From Streptomyces wuyuanensis (GTDB taxonomy: Bacteria > Actinomycetota > Actinomycetes > Streptomycetales > Streptomycetaceae): DNA of 64,000 nt. The stretch spans positions 1 through 64,000 of the forward strand of contig NZ_FNHI01000014.1 in assembly GCF_900103455.1 (NCBI RefSeq). The letters are read 5' to 3'. How positions within the stretch are numbered: the first letter of the stretch is position 1; the number at the start of each line of letters is the position of its first letter. This document shows positions 9,401 through 17,157 of this stretch, in pieces. The position numbers and the translations under genes were made by a program. The notes under the pieces are model-generated. The model did not search any database. It worked only from the letters and a program-made list of their open reading frames with translations, and had not been told where the DNA came from.

Positions 9401-10211
9401 AGCGGACGACGCCGTTGTTCGCCTCGGGAACCGGCGGGCCCATGTGGAGGGGGCGGCGGGCCGGGGGCGGAGTCTGCGCGGGCGCGGCGGGCGGCATCCG
9501 TACCCCGCCGAGGTCGAGGGAGCCGGAGTCCCGGCCGCCTGCCTCGTGTGCGCCGGTCTCGTGCACCGGCTGCTCGGCCGCGCCCTGCGGCTCCGGAGCG
9601 GGCAGGCCCTGAGCGAGGGCATCCGGCTGAACCTGAACCGCCCCCTGGGCCTGAACATCCGGCTGTGCGTGAGCATCCGGGCGGCCCTGGGCAGCGGACT
9701 GCCCCGGAGCCAGTGGCTGTCCGGCCACCGCCTGCTCCGCGGTCGCCGGACCGGCGACCGCCTGGGCCTGGGCGGCGTGCTGCCCGGCCGGCTGGAACTG
9801 CTGCTCGTGTCCCATGTACCGCTGCTCCTGCGCCGGATGGGCCTGCGACGACCCGGGCGCGGGTACGGCGGCCGTACCGGCCTCGGCGTACCCGGCCGCG
9901 GCCGCCTGCGTCCCTGGAACAGGCGCCTGCCGGGCCGCCGCGACGTCCTGGGCGGCCGCCGGCCGGCCGTGGCCCGGCTCCCGGGTCGGAGTCGGCCCGG
10001 GTGGCGTGGGCGGAGCCGCGGGCTGGGGGTCGCTCCACGCTCCCTGCGAGCCCGGCATCAGGAGGAGGTCGTCGTCCTCGGTGACGGATTCTGGGGCACT
10101 GCCGGAGTGGTCGAGGTAGGTGTAGGCGCCGGGAGCGGGGACGCCCGGCTGCTCCACCATGCCTGCGTTCTCCGGCAGTCCCTCGCCCGGGACCTGGCCG
10201 GTGTCAGTCAT
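6423..10211 (-). CDS. cobT: BluB-CobT fusion with a ~690-residue low-complexity N-terminus
   Basis: A 1262-residue protein in three parts. Residues 1 to about 690 are Ala/Pro/Glu/Gln-rich low complexity, presumably disordered. Residues about 692-910 are a nitroreductase-fold BluB domain (RRDIRNGFRSDPI, APSVGHSQPWDFVVI), which makes 5,6-dimethylbenzimidazole from FMNH2 and O2. Residues about 915-1262 are CobT, which transfers phosphoribosyl from nicotinate mononucleotide to dimethylbenzimidazole; TGEMGIANTT and the catalytic-Glu motif RLGEGTGA are present. One chain thus makes and activates the lower B12 ligand. ATG at 10211. No cobalamin riboswitch core was found upstream. The long N-terminus might be mis-annotated elsewhere, but the frame is open throughout. 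Confidence 0.9.
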   Translation of the reverse strand: MTDTGQVPGEGLPENAGMVEQPGVPAPGAYTYLDHSGSAPESVTEDDDLLLMPGSQGAWSDPQPAAPPTPPGPTPTREPGHGRPAAAQDVAAARQAPVPGTQAAAAGYAEAGTAAVPAPGSSQAHPAQEQRYMGHEQQFQPAGQHAAQAQAVAGPATAEQAVAGQPLAPGQSAAQGRPDAHAQPDVQAQGAVQVQPDALAQGLPAPEPQGAAEQPVHETGAHEAGGRDSGSLDLGGVRMPPAAPAQTPPPARRPLHMGPPVPEANNGVVRSLADRGPAAHRAGGGVAAQQGALTAPVAGPPTGGLEYLDVPRDEAELLPGPQLGEIPPQGVSWGAQPPQPRATAPEGAAPEAVAPAPAETVTPQVVQPPAEAAGAAQHAPAAPYPAAEAAPDPMATGQFVQVDGVLPTGPRPVASPVAVMTPPEAEQADTEAAEPAAETAVPAAEAAGPVPEAAVPSAEAAVASGPAPAPADAARPVAAAEPVQAPAAAPETVAEAAPGEVPQPQVEAAAVPAPREGEAVDGTAAAEDAGQAVEALDGAQSAETPVPVAAEQSAAAPEPLDAAPATAAHGAEAEVSADAEPLVGPADAGNATAESVAAPAGESASETDPVAEPVAEAHPSAEAQPSAEAQPSAEIPPTAGTGPSAESRPDPSTEAEPVAEPLAEPVAEDVQSASEDVKADAEEIHGTPAPGYADAEREAVLRVMRERRDIRNGFRSDPIPHDVLLRVLEAAHTAPSVGHSQPWDFVVIRSAETRRSMHELAQRQREAYAKSLPKGRAKQFKELKIEAILDTPVNIVVTADPTRGGRHTLGRHTQPQMAPYSSALAVENLWLAARAEGLGVGWVSFFDEREMVRALGLPEHLEVVAYLCVGYVDEFPEEPELMQAGWSKRRPLSWVVHEETYGRRALPGEEPHDLLQETVSNIRPLDAKALGEAWERQKRMTKPAGALGMLEIISAQLAGLSRMCPPPIPEPAAVAIFAGDHGVHAQGVTAWPQEVTGQMVANFLGGGAVCNAFANQVGAEVCVIDVGVASDLPATPGLLPRKVRPGTADFTTGPALSREEVLAAIEVGIESARDLVSAGNKALLTGEMGIANTTASAALISVYTGVDPAEVTGRGTGINDEMHARKVDVVRRALDLHQPDPADPVGVLAAVGGLEHAALVGFILGGASLRTPVVLDGVSAGAAALVARAVAPEALAACIAGHRSAEPGHVAALNKLGLRPLVDLDLRLGEGTGALLALPLVQSAARAMHEVATFDSAGVTEK

Positions 10212-10579
10212 GCGTACCCCTCGCCCATCGGTTGTGCTCCTTCAGACCTTCGCCCGGGGCGCCCGATCGCGGCACACACCCGTGCCCGTCACTACAAGAA
10301 CGAGCGTGTGCCCCACGCGGCACGAAAGCCCGCAGACACAAGCATTGTCGTGGGCGTTCGCGTCCGCGGCAGCAGGATCGGCCACGGTTTGGTGTGGACT
10401 GCGCCACGTTGCGCGTCCCCCGGTCGCGCCGTACCACAACCAGGGTCAAAATCGTCCCCTTTTCCGGATATTGGAGAGCGAATCGACCAACGACCGGCTG
10501 CGGTACAACGATCGGCCAGCCTACCGCGCCGCGGTTCGGCGCCCGGTTCTGGGGGCGGCCGGGGGTGGCCGGCGAGAGG
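10212..10579. other. intergenic region upstream of bluB-cobT
   Basis: This 368-bp gap separates cobL and bluB-cobT, both on the minus strand. I looked for the GCCACTG core and the AGCCAGGA box of cobalamin riboswitches and did not find them. A 65-codon TTG-started frame at 10242-10439 (minus) with several Cys is possible but unsupported by a ribosome-binding site. No other feature is clear. Confidence 0.5.
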
Positions 10580-11794
10580 TCAGGAAGCCGGTTCCCGACG
10601 GTGGCCGGCGAGCAGGAAGACGACCGACCGCTCGCGCTCCGACCAGTCGCCGGAATCGAGCTCGACAGACTGGAGGAGGGCGCACTCGACGGCGTATCCG
10701 CCCTCGGTGAGGGCCGCGCCGATCGCCTCGGCCTCGTCCCGGGTGGAGGCGTGGGTGACGATGCGCTCGGGCCTGCGGTCGGCGCAGGCGGTGACGACGG
10801 GGACGCCGCCCCCGCCGATCCGCACGACGTCCGGTTCGGGAAGCCGTTCCAGGACGTGCGGCGCCCGGCCGCGGACGGTCTGCAGGAGGACGCCGTGGCG
10901 GCGGGCGGCGGCATCCGCCGCGATACAGGCGGCCGGGTCGTCGTCGACGGCGATCACCGCGGCGCCGAAGCGGGCCGCGTCGGCGGCGAGCTCGCCGCTG
11001 CCGCAGCCGATGTCCCAGACGAGATCGCCCGTGCGCGGTCCGAGCCGGGCGAGTTGGGCGGCACGCAGCTGCAGCGATTCGCTTTCGGCGGCCGGGCCGC
11101 TCTCGCCGCGCGGGAGGGCCCAGCCGCGTACCTGCGTGGGATAGCCGGGCTCCCGGCCGGCGACCCAGCCGGCGCCGCCCTGGGTGCTGACGGCGCCTCC
11201 GATGACGATGACGACGTTGGGGTCGCGCCAGCTGTGGTCGGCGACCTTGTCGGAGGTCAGCACGGTGACCTGTTCGCGCTCGGTGCCGAGCTCCTCGCAG
11301 ATCACGAAGGTGCGGTGGACGCCGTCGAGGAGCAGGGCGAGTTCGGCCGGGCCGGCGCCCGGGGAGGTGAGGACGGCGACCTTGGGGTGCGCCCGGCAGA
11401 CGTTGACGGCGCGGCGCAGAGTGCGGCTGTGGGCCACGACGATCTGGGCGTCGTCCCAGGGCATCCCGGCCCTGGCGAAGGCGGCGGCGACGGAGGAGAC
11501 GGCGGGGACGACCTCCACCTCGAGGCCGTGCTGCGGGGCGCGAAGGGTGCGGACGACGCCGAAGAAGCCCGGGTCGCCGTCGGCGAGGACGACGGGGCTG
11601 CCGCGGTGTCCCGCGATCCTGCGGGCGGCGAGGTCGACGCTGCCGAGGCGGATGCGCTCGGCGCCCGGCGGCACTTCGGGAAGCGCGAGGTGGTGGGCGG
11701 CCCCGGCGACGAGCGTGGCGGCGGACAGGGCGGACCTGGCGGCCGCGGTCAGCGGCGAGCCGTCCCAGCCGATCACCGTGACGCGGTCGGCCAT
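10580..11794 (-). CDS. cobL: precorrin-6Y C5,15-methyltransferase (decarboxylating)
   Basis: A 404-residue two-domain corrin enzyme. The N-terminal half is a tetrapyrrole methylase (MADRVTVIGWDGSPL..., VVLADGDPGFFG, VEVVPAVSS), matching the CbiE part. The C-terminal half is a class I SAM methyltransferase (VWDIGCGSGELAADAARFG), matching CbiT. Together they methylate C5 and C15 and remove the acetate side-chain carboxyl of ring C in cobalamin synthesis. ATG 11794 has an AGGAG site 11 nt upstream; the open frame to 12376 is non-coding in character. It is the most upstream of the three corrin genes here. Confidence 0.93.
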   Translation of the reverse strand: MADRVTVIGWDGSPLTAAARSALSAATLVAGAAHHLALPEVPPGAERIRLGSVDLAARRIAGHRGSPVVLADGDPGFFGVVRTLRAPQHGLEVEVVPAVSSVAAAFARAGMPWDDAQIVVAHSRTLRRAVNVCRAHPKVAVLTSPGAGPAELALLLDGVHRTFVICEELGTEREQVTVLTSDKVADHSWRDPNVVIVIGGAVSTQGGAGWVAGREPGYPTQVRGWALPRGESGPAAESESLQLRAAQLARLGPRTGDLVWDIGCGSGELAADAARFGAAVIAVDDDPAACIAADAAARRHGVLLQTVRGRAPHVLERLPEPDVVRIGGGGVPVVTACADRRPERIVTHASTRDEAEAIGAALTEGGYAVECALLQSVELDSGDWSERERSVVFLLAGHRREPAS

Positions 11795-12105
11795 CGTCGT
11801 CGTTCTCCTGGTGTCGTCGCAGGTGAGGACCGTGCCCACAGGGGGTGCGGGGCAGGCAGGGCCGAGGGTACCTGGTGCCGGTGCGCGCGGTGGTGCCGCC
11901 CGGTCCGCTACGGGGTCCGCCCGTCTCCCGGGTCCGTGCCGGAACGGTGCGGTGGGCGTCCCTGCCGGGTCGGGCTTCCTCCCCCCGGAGGGGTCTTCCC
12001 CCGGTCCGGGCGGCCCGGCCGGTGGACGGTTCCGGGTCTGTACGTGCTGGTCGGGGCGTGCCCCGGTCGGTGCGGCCCGGTGCGGTGGCCGTCCGTCCCG
12101 GCGGT
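11795..12105. other. intergenic region upstream of cobL
   Basis: 311 bp between cobL and the acetyltransferase gene. GC-rich with many GGTGCGG/CCCGGT words and no ORF I can support. No riboswitch core motif was seen. It must carry the cobL ribosome-binding site (AGGAG near 11805-11809 on the minus strand) and probably its promoter. Confidence 0.5.
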
Positions 12106-12744
12106 TCAGTTCCAGTCGGTGTAGGCGCCGAACCCGCCCGCCTCGGCCATCTGGTCGGCGACGCCTTCGAGATCCTCGGGGAGCAGGCTCCAGACGATGA
12201 AGTCGGTGCGCAGATCCGTCCAGCCCCCGCCCTCGGTGCGGGTGCGGGCTATGCAGGCGCCGCGCAGGACGCCCTCGCTGATGCAGCCGATCTTCTGGGC
12301 GACCTGCTGTGAGGCGGTGTTGTCGGCGGCGGTGCGCAGTTCGAGGCGCTCGAACCGCTGGTCGCGGAAGAGCCACTGGGCAGTGGCGAGGGCCGCCTCG
12401 GAGGCGTACCCCTCGCCGCGGGCCCAGGGGGCGATGATGTACGACATCTCGCTGGAGCGCACCCGCCAGTCGGTCCTGCTCAGCCGGATCACACCCACCA
12501 GTCGCTGGGTGAGGAACTCGGTGACGGCGAGGTCTATGCCCCGGCCTGCGGAGCGTTCACCGGGGGCGTGGTCGCTGATCCAGGCGTGGGCGGCGGCCTC
12601 GGTGTAGGGCTGGGGCACGGCCGTCCAGGCGGCGACCTGTTCGTCGTTCATCATCTCGGCCAGGGCGGGGGCGTCGGCGGGTTCGAGTGCGCGCAGCACC
12701 AGCCGCTCCGTGCTGATGGAGATGTCCGGAAACGTGGTAGTCAT
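12106..12744 (-). CDS. RimJ/RimL-type GNAT acetyltransferase
   Basis: A 212-residue GNAT protein: TERLVLRALEPADAPALAEM at the N-terminus, the acetyl-CoA-binding region with ARGEGYASEAALATAQWLF, then ERLELRTAADNTASQQVAQKIG. This resembles the RimJ/RimL subfamily, which acetylates N-termini of ribosomal proteins, though many members act on small molecules, so the substrate is unknown. ATG 12744 has a GGAG site; an ATG 12 nt upstream is less well placed. The gene is followed by 311 bp of non-coding DNA before cobL. Confidence 0.85.
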   Translation of the reverse strand: MTTTFPDISISTERLVLRALEPADAPALAEMMNDEQVAAWTAVPQPYTEAAAHAWISDHAPGERSAGRGIDLAVTEFLTQRLVGVIRLSRTDWRVRSSEMSYIIAPWARGEGYASEAALATAQWLFRDQRFERLELRTAADNTASQQVAQKIGCISEGVLRGACIARTRTEGGGWTDLRTDFIVWSLLPEDLEGVADQMAEAGGFGAYTDWN

Positions 12745-12847
12745 GCGCAGCTCCATGCCGAAGACCGTCGTAAGGGCCGTAAAGGCACAGCATGCAGCAT
12801 GGGGTCTGCGATGTGCAGGGCCGGGTCGGTTCGGCCCACCATACGCC

Positions 12848-12884
12848 GCGGGCCCCGTGCAGCACCGGGGTGCACGGGGCCCGC
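12848..12884 (-). terminator. terminator hairpin after metQ
   Basis: Perfect 14-bp inverted repeat: GCGGGCCCCGTGCA (12848-12861) and its complement at 12871-12884, with a 9-nt loop. It lies 37 bp past the metQ stop codon and probably ends the metNIQ transcript. Confidence 0.75.
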
Positions 12885-12921
12885 GTTCAACCGTACGTCC
12901 CCAAGGGCCGTACGGTCGGCG

Positions 12922-13791
12922 TCACTTGGCGGGAGCGCCGAGCGCCGGGACGACCGAGCCGGTGTAGGTGTCCTCGATGTACCTCTTCACCTCGGGGGAG
13001 TTGAGGAGCTTCGCGAGCTTCTCGACGCGCGCGTCCTTCTCGTTGCCCTTCTTGACGGCGAGGAAGTTGGCGTAGGGGTTGCCCTCCGCCTTCTCCAGGA
13101 CGAGGGCGTCCTCGGCGGGCTTGAGGTCGGCCTCGATCGCGTAGTTGCCGTTGATGACGGCGGCGTCGACGTCGTTCAGGGCGCGGGGCACGGTGGCGGC
13201 TTCCAGCTCCTTGAACTCCAGGCCCTTCTTGTCGGTGATGTCGGACAGCTTGGCGCTGGTGCCGACACCCGGCTCGAGGGTGATCAGGCCGTGCTCGGCG
13301 AGGAGTTGGAGCGCGCGGCCCTCGTTGGTGGTGTCGTTGGGAACGGCGACGGTCTGTCCGGGCTTGATGTCCTCGACCTTCTTGACCTTCTTCGAGTACA
13401 GGCCGAGCGGCTCGAGGTGGACGTTGACCACCGGGACGATGGTGGTGCCGTTCTTCTTGTTGAAGTCGTCCAGGTACGGCTTGTGCTGGAAGAAGTTGGC
13501 GTCGACCTGGCCGGACTGGGTGGCGGTGTTCGGCAGGACGTAGTCCGTGAACTCCTTGACCTCCAGCTTGAGTCCGGCCTTGTCGGCGAGGTTCTTCTTG
13601 ACGAAGTTCAGGATGTCGGCGTGCGGGGTCGGGGACGCCGCGACGACGAGCGGCTCGGACGCCGCGGCCTTGTCGCCGGTTCCGGCCGCGGCCGGGTCGG
13701 AGGAGGTGCCGCAGGCGGTGAGGCCCAGGGCGAGTGCGGCGGTGACGGCGGCGGCCGCGGTGAGCTTGGTGTTCTTGCGGGAGTTGCGCAC
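12922..13791 (-). CDS. metQ: methionine ABC transporter substrate-binding lipoprotein
   Basis: 289 residues, NlpA/MetQ family. A lipoprotein signal is clear: basic start RNSRKNTK, hydrophobic core, then lipobox LTAC with Cys27 as the lipidated residue. The mature part carries family features such as SPTPHADILNFV, VDANFFQHKPYLDDFN and VPNDTTNEGRAL. It captures methionine outside the membrane and delivers it to MetI. The GTG at 13791 has an AAAGAGG site. It is last in the metN-metI-metQ operon, 107 bp after metI. Confidence 0.95.
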   Translation of the reverse strand: MRNSRKNTKLTAAAAVTAALALGLTACGTSSDPAAAGTGDKAAASEPLVVAASPTPHADILNFVKKNLADKAGLKLEVKEFTDYVLPNTATQSGQVDANFFQHKPYLDDFNKKNGTTIVPVVNVHLEPLGLYSKKVKKVEDIKPGQTVAVPNDTTNEGRALQLLAEHGLITLEPGVGTSAKLSDITDKKGLEFKELEAATVPRALNDVDAAVINGNYAIEADLKPAEDALVLEKAEGNPYANFLAVKKGNEKDARVEKLAKLLNSPEVKRYIEDTYTGSVVPALGAPAK

Positions 13792-13898
13792 GAAGAGTGC
13801 CTCTTTCTGGTGTTGCGGTGATGGCGCCCGGACAAGGAGTGCGGGCTCGCTGGAGGTACCGGGGCGAAGCGCCGGCACCGGGGTGGTGCTGGAGGTGG

Positions 13899-14567
13899 TC
13901 AGGCGGTGCGGCCGCGGCGCGACAGCAGCCGTACGATCCCGTCGCCGATCAGCTGTACGGCCGTGACGATGGCGACCAGGATGACGACGGTGACGAGCAT
14001 GAACCCGGTCTCGAACCGCTGGAAGCCGTAGGTGACGGCCTTGGATCCGAGGCCCTCCCCGCCGACCGCGCCGGCCATGGCCGAGTAGCCGATGAGCACG
14101 ATCACGGTGGTGGTGACGGCGGCGACGATCGAGGGCAGGGCCTGCGGGAGCAGCACCTTGCGGATGATCGTCGGGATGGATCCGCCCATGGACTGGACGG
14201 CTTCGACCAGTCCGTGGTCGACCTCGCGGATCGCCGTCTCGACGAGTCGCGCGAAGAACGGGATGGCGCCGACGGCCAGCGGCACGATCATGGCGGTGGG
14301 GCCGATGAAGGTGCCGACCACGGCCGTGGTGAAGGGGATCAGCGCGATCAGCAGGATGATGAACGGCAGCGAGCGGCCGATGTTCACGACCACGCCGACG
14401 GCCTTGTTCACCGGGGTGCTCTGCAACAGTCCGCCCTTGTCGGTGAGGACGAGGAGGATGCCGAGCGGCAGTCCGCCGATCGCGGTGACCAGGGTGGACC
14501 ACAGGACCATGTAGAGGGTGTCCAGGGTGCCCTGGGTCAGCAAGGGCTGCATCTCCGACCACGTCAC
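13899..14567 (-). CDS. metI: methionine ABC transporter permease
   Basis: 222 residues with five or so hydrophobic helices and the binding-protein-dependent permease signature near EAVQSMGGSIPTIIRKVLLP, the EAA loop that docks on MetN. Family: MetI of D-/L-methionine importers. The GTG at 14567 overlaps the metN stop codon by four bases (GTGA), so translational coupling is likely. An upstream in-frame extension is a shadow of metN. Confidence 0.95.
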   Translation of the reverse strand: MTWSEMQPLLTQGTLDTLYMVLWSTLVTAIGGLPLGILLVLTDKGGLLQSTPVNKAVGVVVNIGRSLPFIILLIALIPFTTAVVGTFIGPTAMIVPLAVGAIPFFARLVETAIREVDHGLVEAVQSMGGSIPTIIRKVLLPQALPSIVAAVTTTVIVLIGYSAMAGAVGGEGLGSKAVTYGFQRFETGFMLVTVVILVAIVTAVQLIGDGIVRLLSRRGRTA

Positions 14568-15640
14568 TTGACGGTCTCCTTCACCAGTGCGGCGCCGTGG
14601 GCCCCGTTGCTCTGCGCGGGCACCTCGGCCGGCAGGTCCTCGTCCACGACGTCGACCTGCAGGCCCTGTTCGCGCAGGAAGCCGACGGGTACGACGTTGT
14701 CCTCGTAGCGGCCCGGCAGTTCGATGCGCATCCGGCCGATCTGCTTGCCGCCGACGGTGTCCATCGCGGCGCCGAGGATCGATATGTCGATGTTGTAGGT
14801 GCGTGACAGCTGGGAGATGACCGGCTGGGTGGCGGCGTCGCCGTGGAAGGTGACGTCCACGACCGTGCGTTCCGGGCCCGAGGCGTCCCCGGTGACGGGG
14901 AACAGCTCGCGGGCGAGCTCGGAGCCGGGCGTGGCGAGCAGTTCCCCGACCGTGCCGGACTCGACGATCCGGCCCTGCTTCATCAGGGCGGCGGAGTCGC
15001 AGACGGTCTTGACGACGTCCATCTCGTGCGTGATGAGCAGCACGGTCAGTCCGAGCTGCCGGTTGAGGTCGCGCAGCAACTGGAGGATGGACCGGGTGGT
15101 CTCGGGGTCGAGGGCGCTGGTGGCCTCGTCGGAGAGCAGCACCTTGGGGTTGCCGGCGAGCGCGCGGGCGATTCCGACGCGCTGCTTCTGGCCGCCGGAC
15201 AGCTGTCCGGGATAGGCCTTGGCCCTGTCGGCGAGGCCGACGAGGTCGAGGAGTTCGAGGGCGCGGCGGGAGCGCTCGGCTCCGGAGACGCCGAGGATCT
15301 CCAGCGGCAGCTCGATGTTGTCCTGCACGCTGCGCGAGGACAGCAGGTTGAAGTGCTGGAAGACCATGCCGATGCGGCTGCGCGCCCGGCGGAGTTCCCT
15401 CCCGGCGCGGTTGCCGCGTCCGGCGAGGGCGGTGAGGTCGGTGCCGTCGACGACGACGCTGCCGGAGGTGGGGCGCTCCAGCAGGTTCACGCAGCGGATG
15501 AGGGAGGACTTCCCGGCTCCGCTGCGGCCGATGACGCCGAAGACCTCGCCCTCGCGGACGTGCAGGTCGACGCCGTCGAGGGCGGTGATGTCGCGACCTC
15601 GCGACTGATAGACCTTGGTGAGGCCCGTAGTGGTGATCAC
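14564..15640 (-). CDS. metN: methionine ABC transporter ATP-binding protein
   Basis: About 358 residues. Walker A GRSGAGKSS (38-46), Q-loop VFQHFNLL, signature LSGGQKQR, Walker B VLLSDEATSALD and the switch His in LLITHEMD are all present. The C-terminal 90 residues are a NIL domain, which in MetN binds methionine and inhibits transport when the cell is replete. Start choice: GTG 15640 gives the usual MITTTGLTKVY start with GGAAA upstream; GTG 15655 and an ATG at 15727 are alternatives. A Met/Cys-rich leader ORF lies about 200 bp upstream. Confidence 0.93.
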   Translation of the reverse strand: MITTTGLTKVYQSRGRDITALDGVDLHVREGEVFGVIGRSGAGKSSLIRCVNLLERPTSGSVVVDGTDLTALAGRGNRAGRELRRARSRIGMVFQHFNLLSSRSVQDNIELPLEILGVSGAERSRRALELLDLVGLADRAKAYPGQLSGGQKQRVGIARALAGNPKVLLSDEATSALDPETTRSILQLLRDLNRQLGLTVLLITHEMDVVKTVCDSAALMKQGRIVESGTVGELLATPGSELARELFPVTGDASGPERTVVDVTFHGDAATQPVISQLSRTYNIDISILGAAMDTVGGKQIGRMRIELPGRYEDNVVPVGFLREQGLQVDVVDEDLPAEVPAQSNGAHGAALVKETVK

Positions 15641-15840
15641 AGGGGTTTCCGTCACTGTCGAGTGCACGGCGCGGGGTTCCGTCGCCGGGCACGGGGCAAG
15701 TCGTCTTGGGGACAGTCGGCGCAGCACGAGTGACCGATCGGCAACGTGTGCGCGGGGCAGGCTCGGTCCGTCGCCGTCGCGGCGGACACGGCATGGCTGT
15801 CGGGGTCTCGCTTCGGGGCGCGAGGCTCAGGCAGGGGCCC

Positions 15841-15927
15841 TCAGAAGGCGCACATTCGACACATACAACGAGCACCGGGCGTCGTGATCGCCTCGGTCGC
15901 AAGGGTGCGGCTGCTCGTCGTGGTCAT
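15841..15927 (-). CDS. 28-codon Met/Cys-rich leader peptide upstream of metNIQ
   Basis: A small ORF with ATG at 15927 and TGA at 15843-15841, encoding 28 residues. It begins MTTTSSRTLATEA and ends RCMCRMCAF, with three Cys and two Met codons within its last eight. That clustering just before metN is what a ribosome-stalling leader for sulfur amino acid control would need. Downstream, CTCGC and GCGAG can form a short hairpin. No Shine-Dalgarno is evident, so it may be leaderless. Short Cys-containing leader ORFs upstream of sulfur genes are known in actinobacteria; this one was recognised from sequence alone. Confidence 0.6.
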   Translation of the reverse strand: MTTTSSRTLATEAITTPGARCMCRMCAF

Positions 15928-16006
15928 GCGGCAAGTAAAACAGACCGCCCCTGGAGCGGATCACCGCTGTCCGAATAGCGGAATGTAGGGGTCCGGAATC
16001 CGGACG

Positions 16007-16669
16007 TCAGGCGGTGGCGACGATCTCCACGCCATGAGCCGTGGCCTGCGCGGACACGGCGGAGAGGTCGGGGACGACGATCTCGGCGACGAGCTCGGAG
16101 GGGCCGTGGGTTGTGGTCAACGCCACGGTCGTCATCGCCGCGGCGCGGCCGGCGGCCAGACCCGCGGGCGCGTCCTCGAACACGACGCAGCGGGCCGGGT
16201 CGACGCCGAGCGTGCGGGCGGCCAGCAGGAACGGCTCGGGGTCGGGCTTGCCCCTGGTGATGTCGTCGGCGGCTATCAGGGTCTTGGGTCGCACGCCGAC
16301 CTCCGCGAGCCGGGCCTCGGCCAGCCGACGGGTCGCGGAGGTGACGACGGCCCAGCGCTCGGCGGGCAGGGAGGCGAGCAGGGCGGCGGTGCCGGGCAGC
16401 AGTACGACGCCTCCGGCGACGTCCTCGACCTCCAGCTCCTCGATCCGCGCCACGGCCTCCGGCACGACGGCGGCGGGCAGCAGATCCGCGGCGATCTCGG
16501 CGGCGGGCCGGCCGTGCAGCTCGACGCGGGCGAAGTCCTCGGGCGTGATCCCGTACTCCCCCGCCCAACGGGTCCAGCAGCGGTGGACCGACTCCAGGGA
16601 CGAGACGAGCGTCCCGTCGTTGTCGAACAGCAGGGCCTCGGCGTGGATCTTCAGGGTTCCGGATCGCAT
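16007..16669 (-). CDS. HAD-superfamily sugar phosphatase
   Basis: 220 residues, HAD subfamily IA. Motif I is LLFDNDGTL (nucleophile Asp16, general acid Asp18), motif II VVTSATRRL, motif III with RGKPDPEPFLLAA and motif IV VVFEDAPAGLAAGRAA. This pattern fits GPP/DOG-type phosphatases acting on small sugar phosphates; the exact substrate is unknown. ATG 16669 has a GGGAG site 7 nt upstream. It is divergent from the membrane protein gene at 16797 (127-bp gap) and lies upstream of the met leader region. Confidence 0.88.
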   Translation of the reverse strand: MRSGTLKIHAEALLFDNDGTLVSSLESVHRCWTRWAGEYGITPEDFARVELHGRPAAEIAADLLPAAVVPEAVARIEELEVEDVAGGVVLLPGTAALLASLPAERWAVVTSATRRLAEARLAEVGVRPKTLIAADDITRGKPDPEPFLLAARTLGVDPARCVVFEDAPAGLAAGRAAAMTTVALTTTHGPSELVAEIVVPDLSAVSAQATAHGVEIVATA

Positions 16670-16796
16670 GACTCCCGAGCCTAAGCCCCCGTGCGCGAGC
16701 CCCCGGCGGCCGGTCCCGGCGGCCGTACGCACCGGCGCGCGGGGTCTGCCGGGGCCGCGCGCATGGGGCCATTTGGCCCGTAATACGCTCTCACTC

Positions 16797-17156
16797 ATGC
16801 TTGACGCCCTGACGGTCGCGGTGTCCGCGGCCGCTCTCGCCCTCGCCGCGTGGTGCGGCTTCGCCGCGTTCCGCGACCAGCCCACCAAGGACTGGCACTT
16901 CATCGGCATGGCCGTGGTCACCCTGCTGGCCCTGGTCCAGCTGGTGATCGGCGTGGTGCAGCTGGCACGGGGCGAGAAGGCCGACGAGGGGGCGACGATC
17001 TTCGTCGCCTATCTGATCGGGGCGTTCGCCGCGGTTCCCGCGGCCGGGTTCCTGTCGCTGGCCGAGCGGACCCGCTGGGGTTCGGCGACGGTGGCGGCCG
17101 GGGCGGTCGTGCTCGCGGTGCTGGAAGTCCGGCTCCACGACATCTGGGGAGGCTGA
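16797..17156 (+). CDS. small integral membrane protein
   Basis: 119 residues with four hydrophobic segments (about 3-23, 36-56, 68-88 and 95-112), so an integral membrane protein of unknown function. The ATG at 16797 lacks a ribosome-binding site; instead TAATAC at 16781-16786 is spaced as a -10 box that would start the transcript a few bases before the ATG, so a nearly leaderless mRNA is likely. The next gene begins 1 bp after its stop, with its own GGAGG, making a two-gene unit. Confidence 0.8.
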   Translation: MLDALTVAVSAAALALAAWCGFAAFRDQPTKDWHFIGMAVVTLLALVQLVIGVVQLARGEKADEGATIFVAYLIGAFAAVPAAGFLSLAERTRWGSATVAAGAVVLAVLEVRLHDIWGG

Positions 17157-17157
17157 G

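Noticed and set aside
10242..10439. 65-codon minus-strand frame with several Cys upstream of bluB-cobT
   Set aside because: TTG start, no ribosome-binding site and no family resemblance; it may be chance in GC-rich DNA.
7260..11144. Very long plus-strand frame of 1294 codons
   Set aside because: Antisense to the low-complexity BluB-CobT gene; open only because of GC-rich codon bias.
10212..12105. Possible cobalamin riboswitch before cobT or cobL
   Set aside because: Neither the GCCACTG core nor the AGCCAGGA box was found on the minus strand.
15656..16006. Possible SAM riboswitch upstream of metNIQ
   Set aside because: No SAM-I or SAM-II core pattern seen; the leader ORF is a better explanation.
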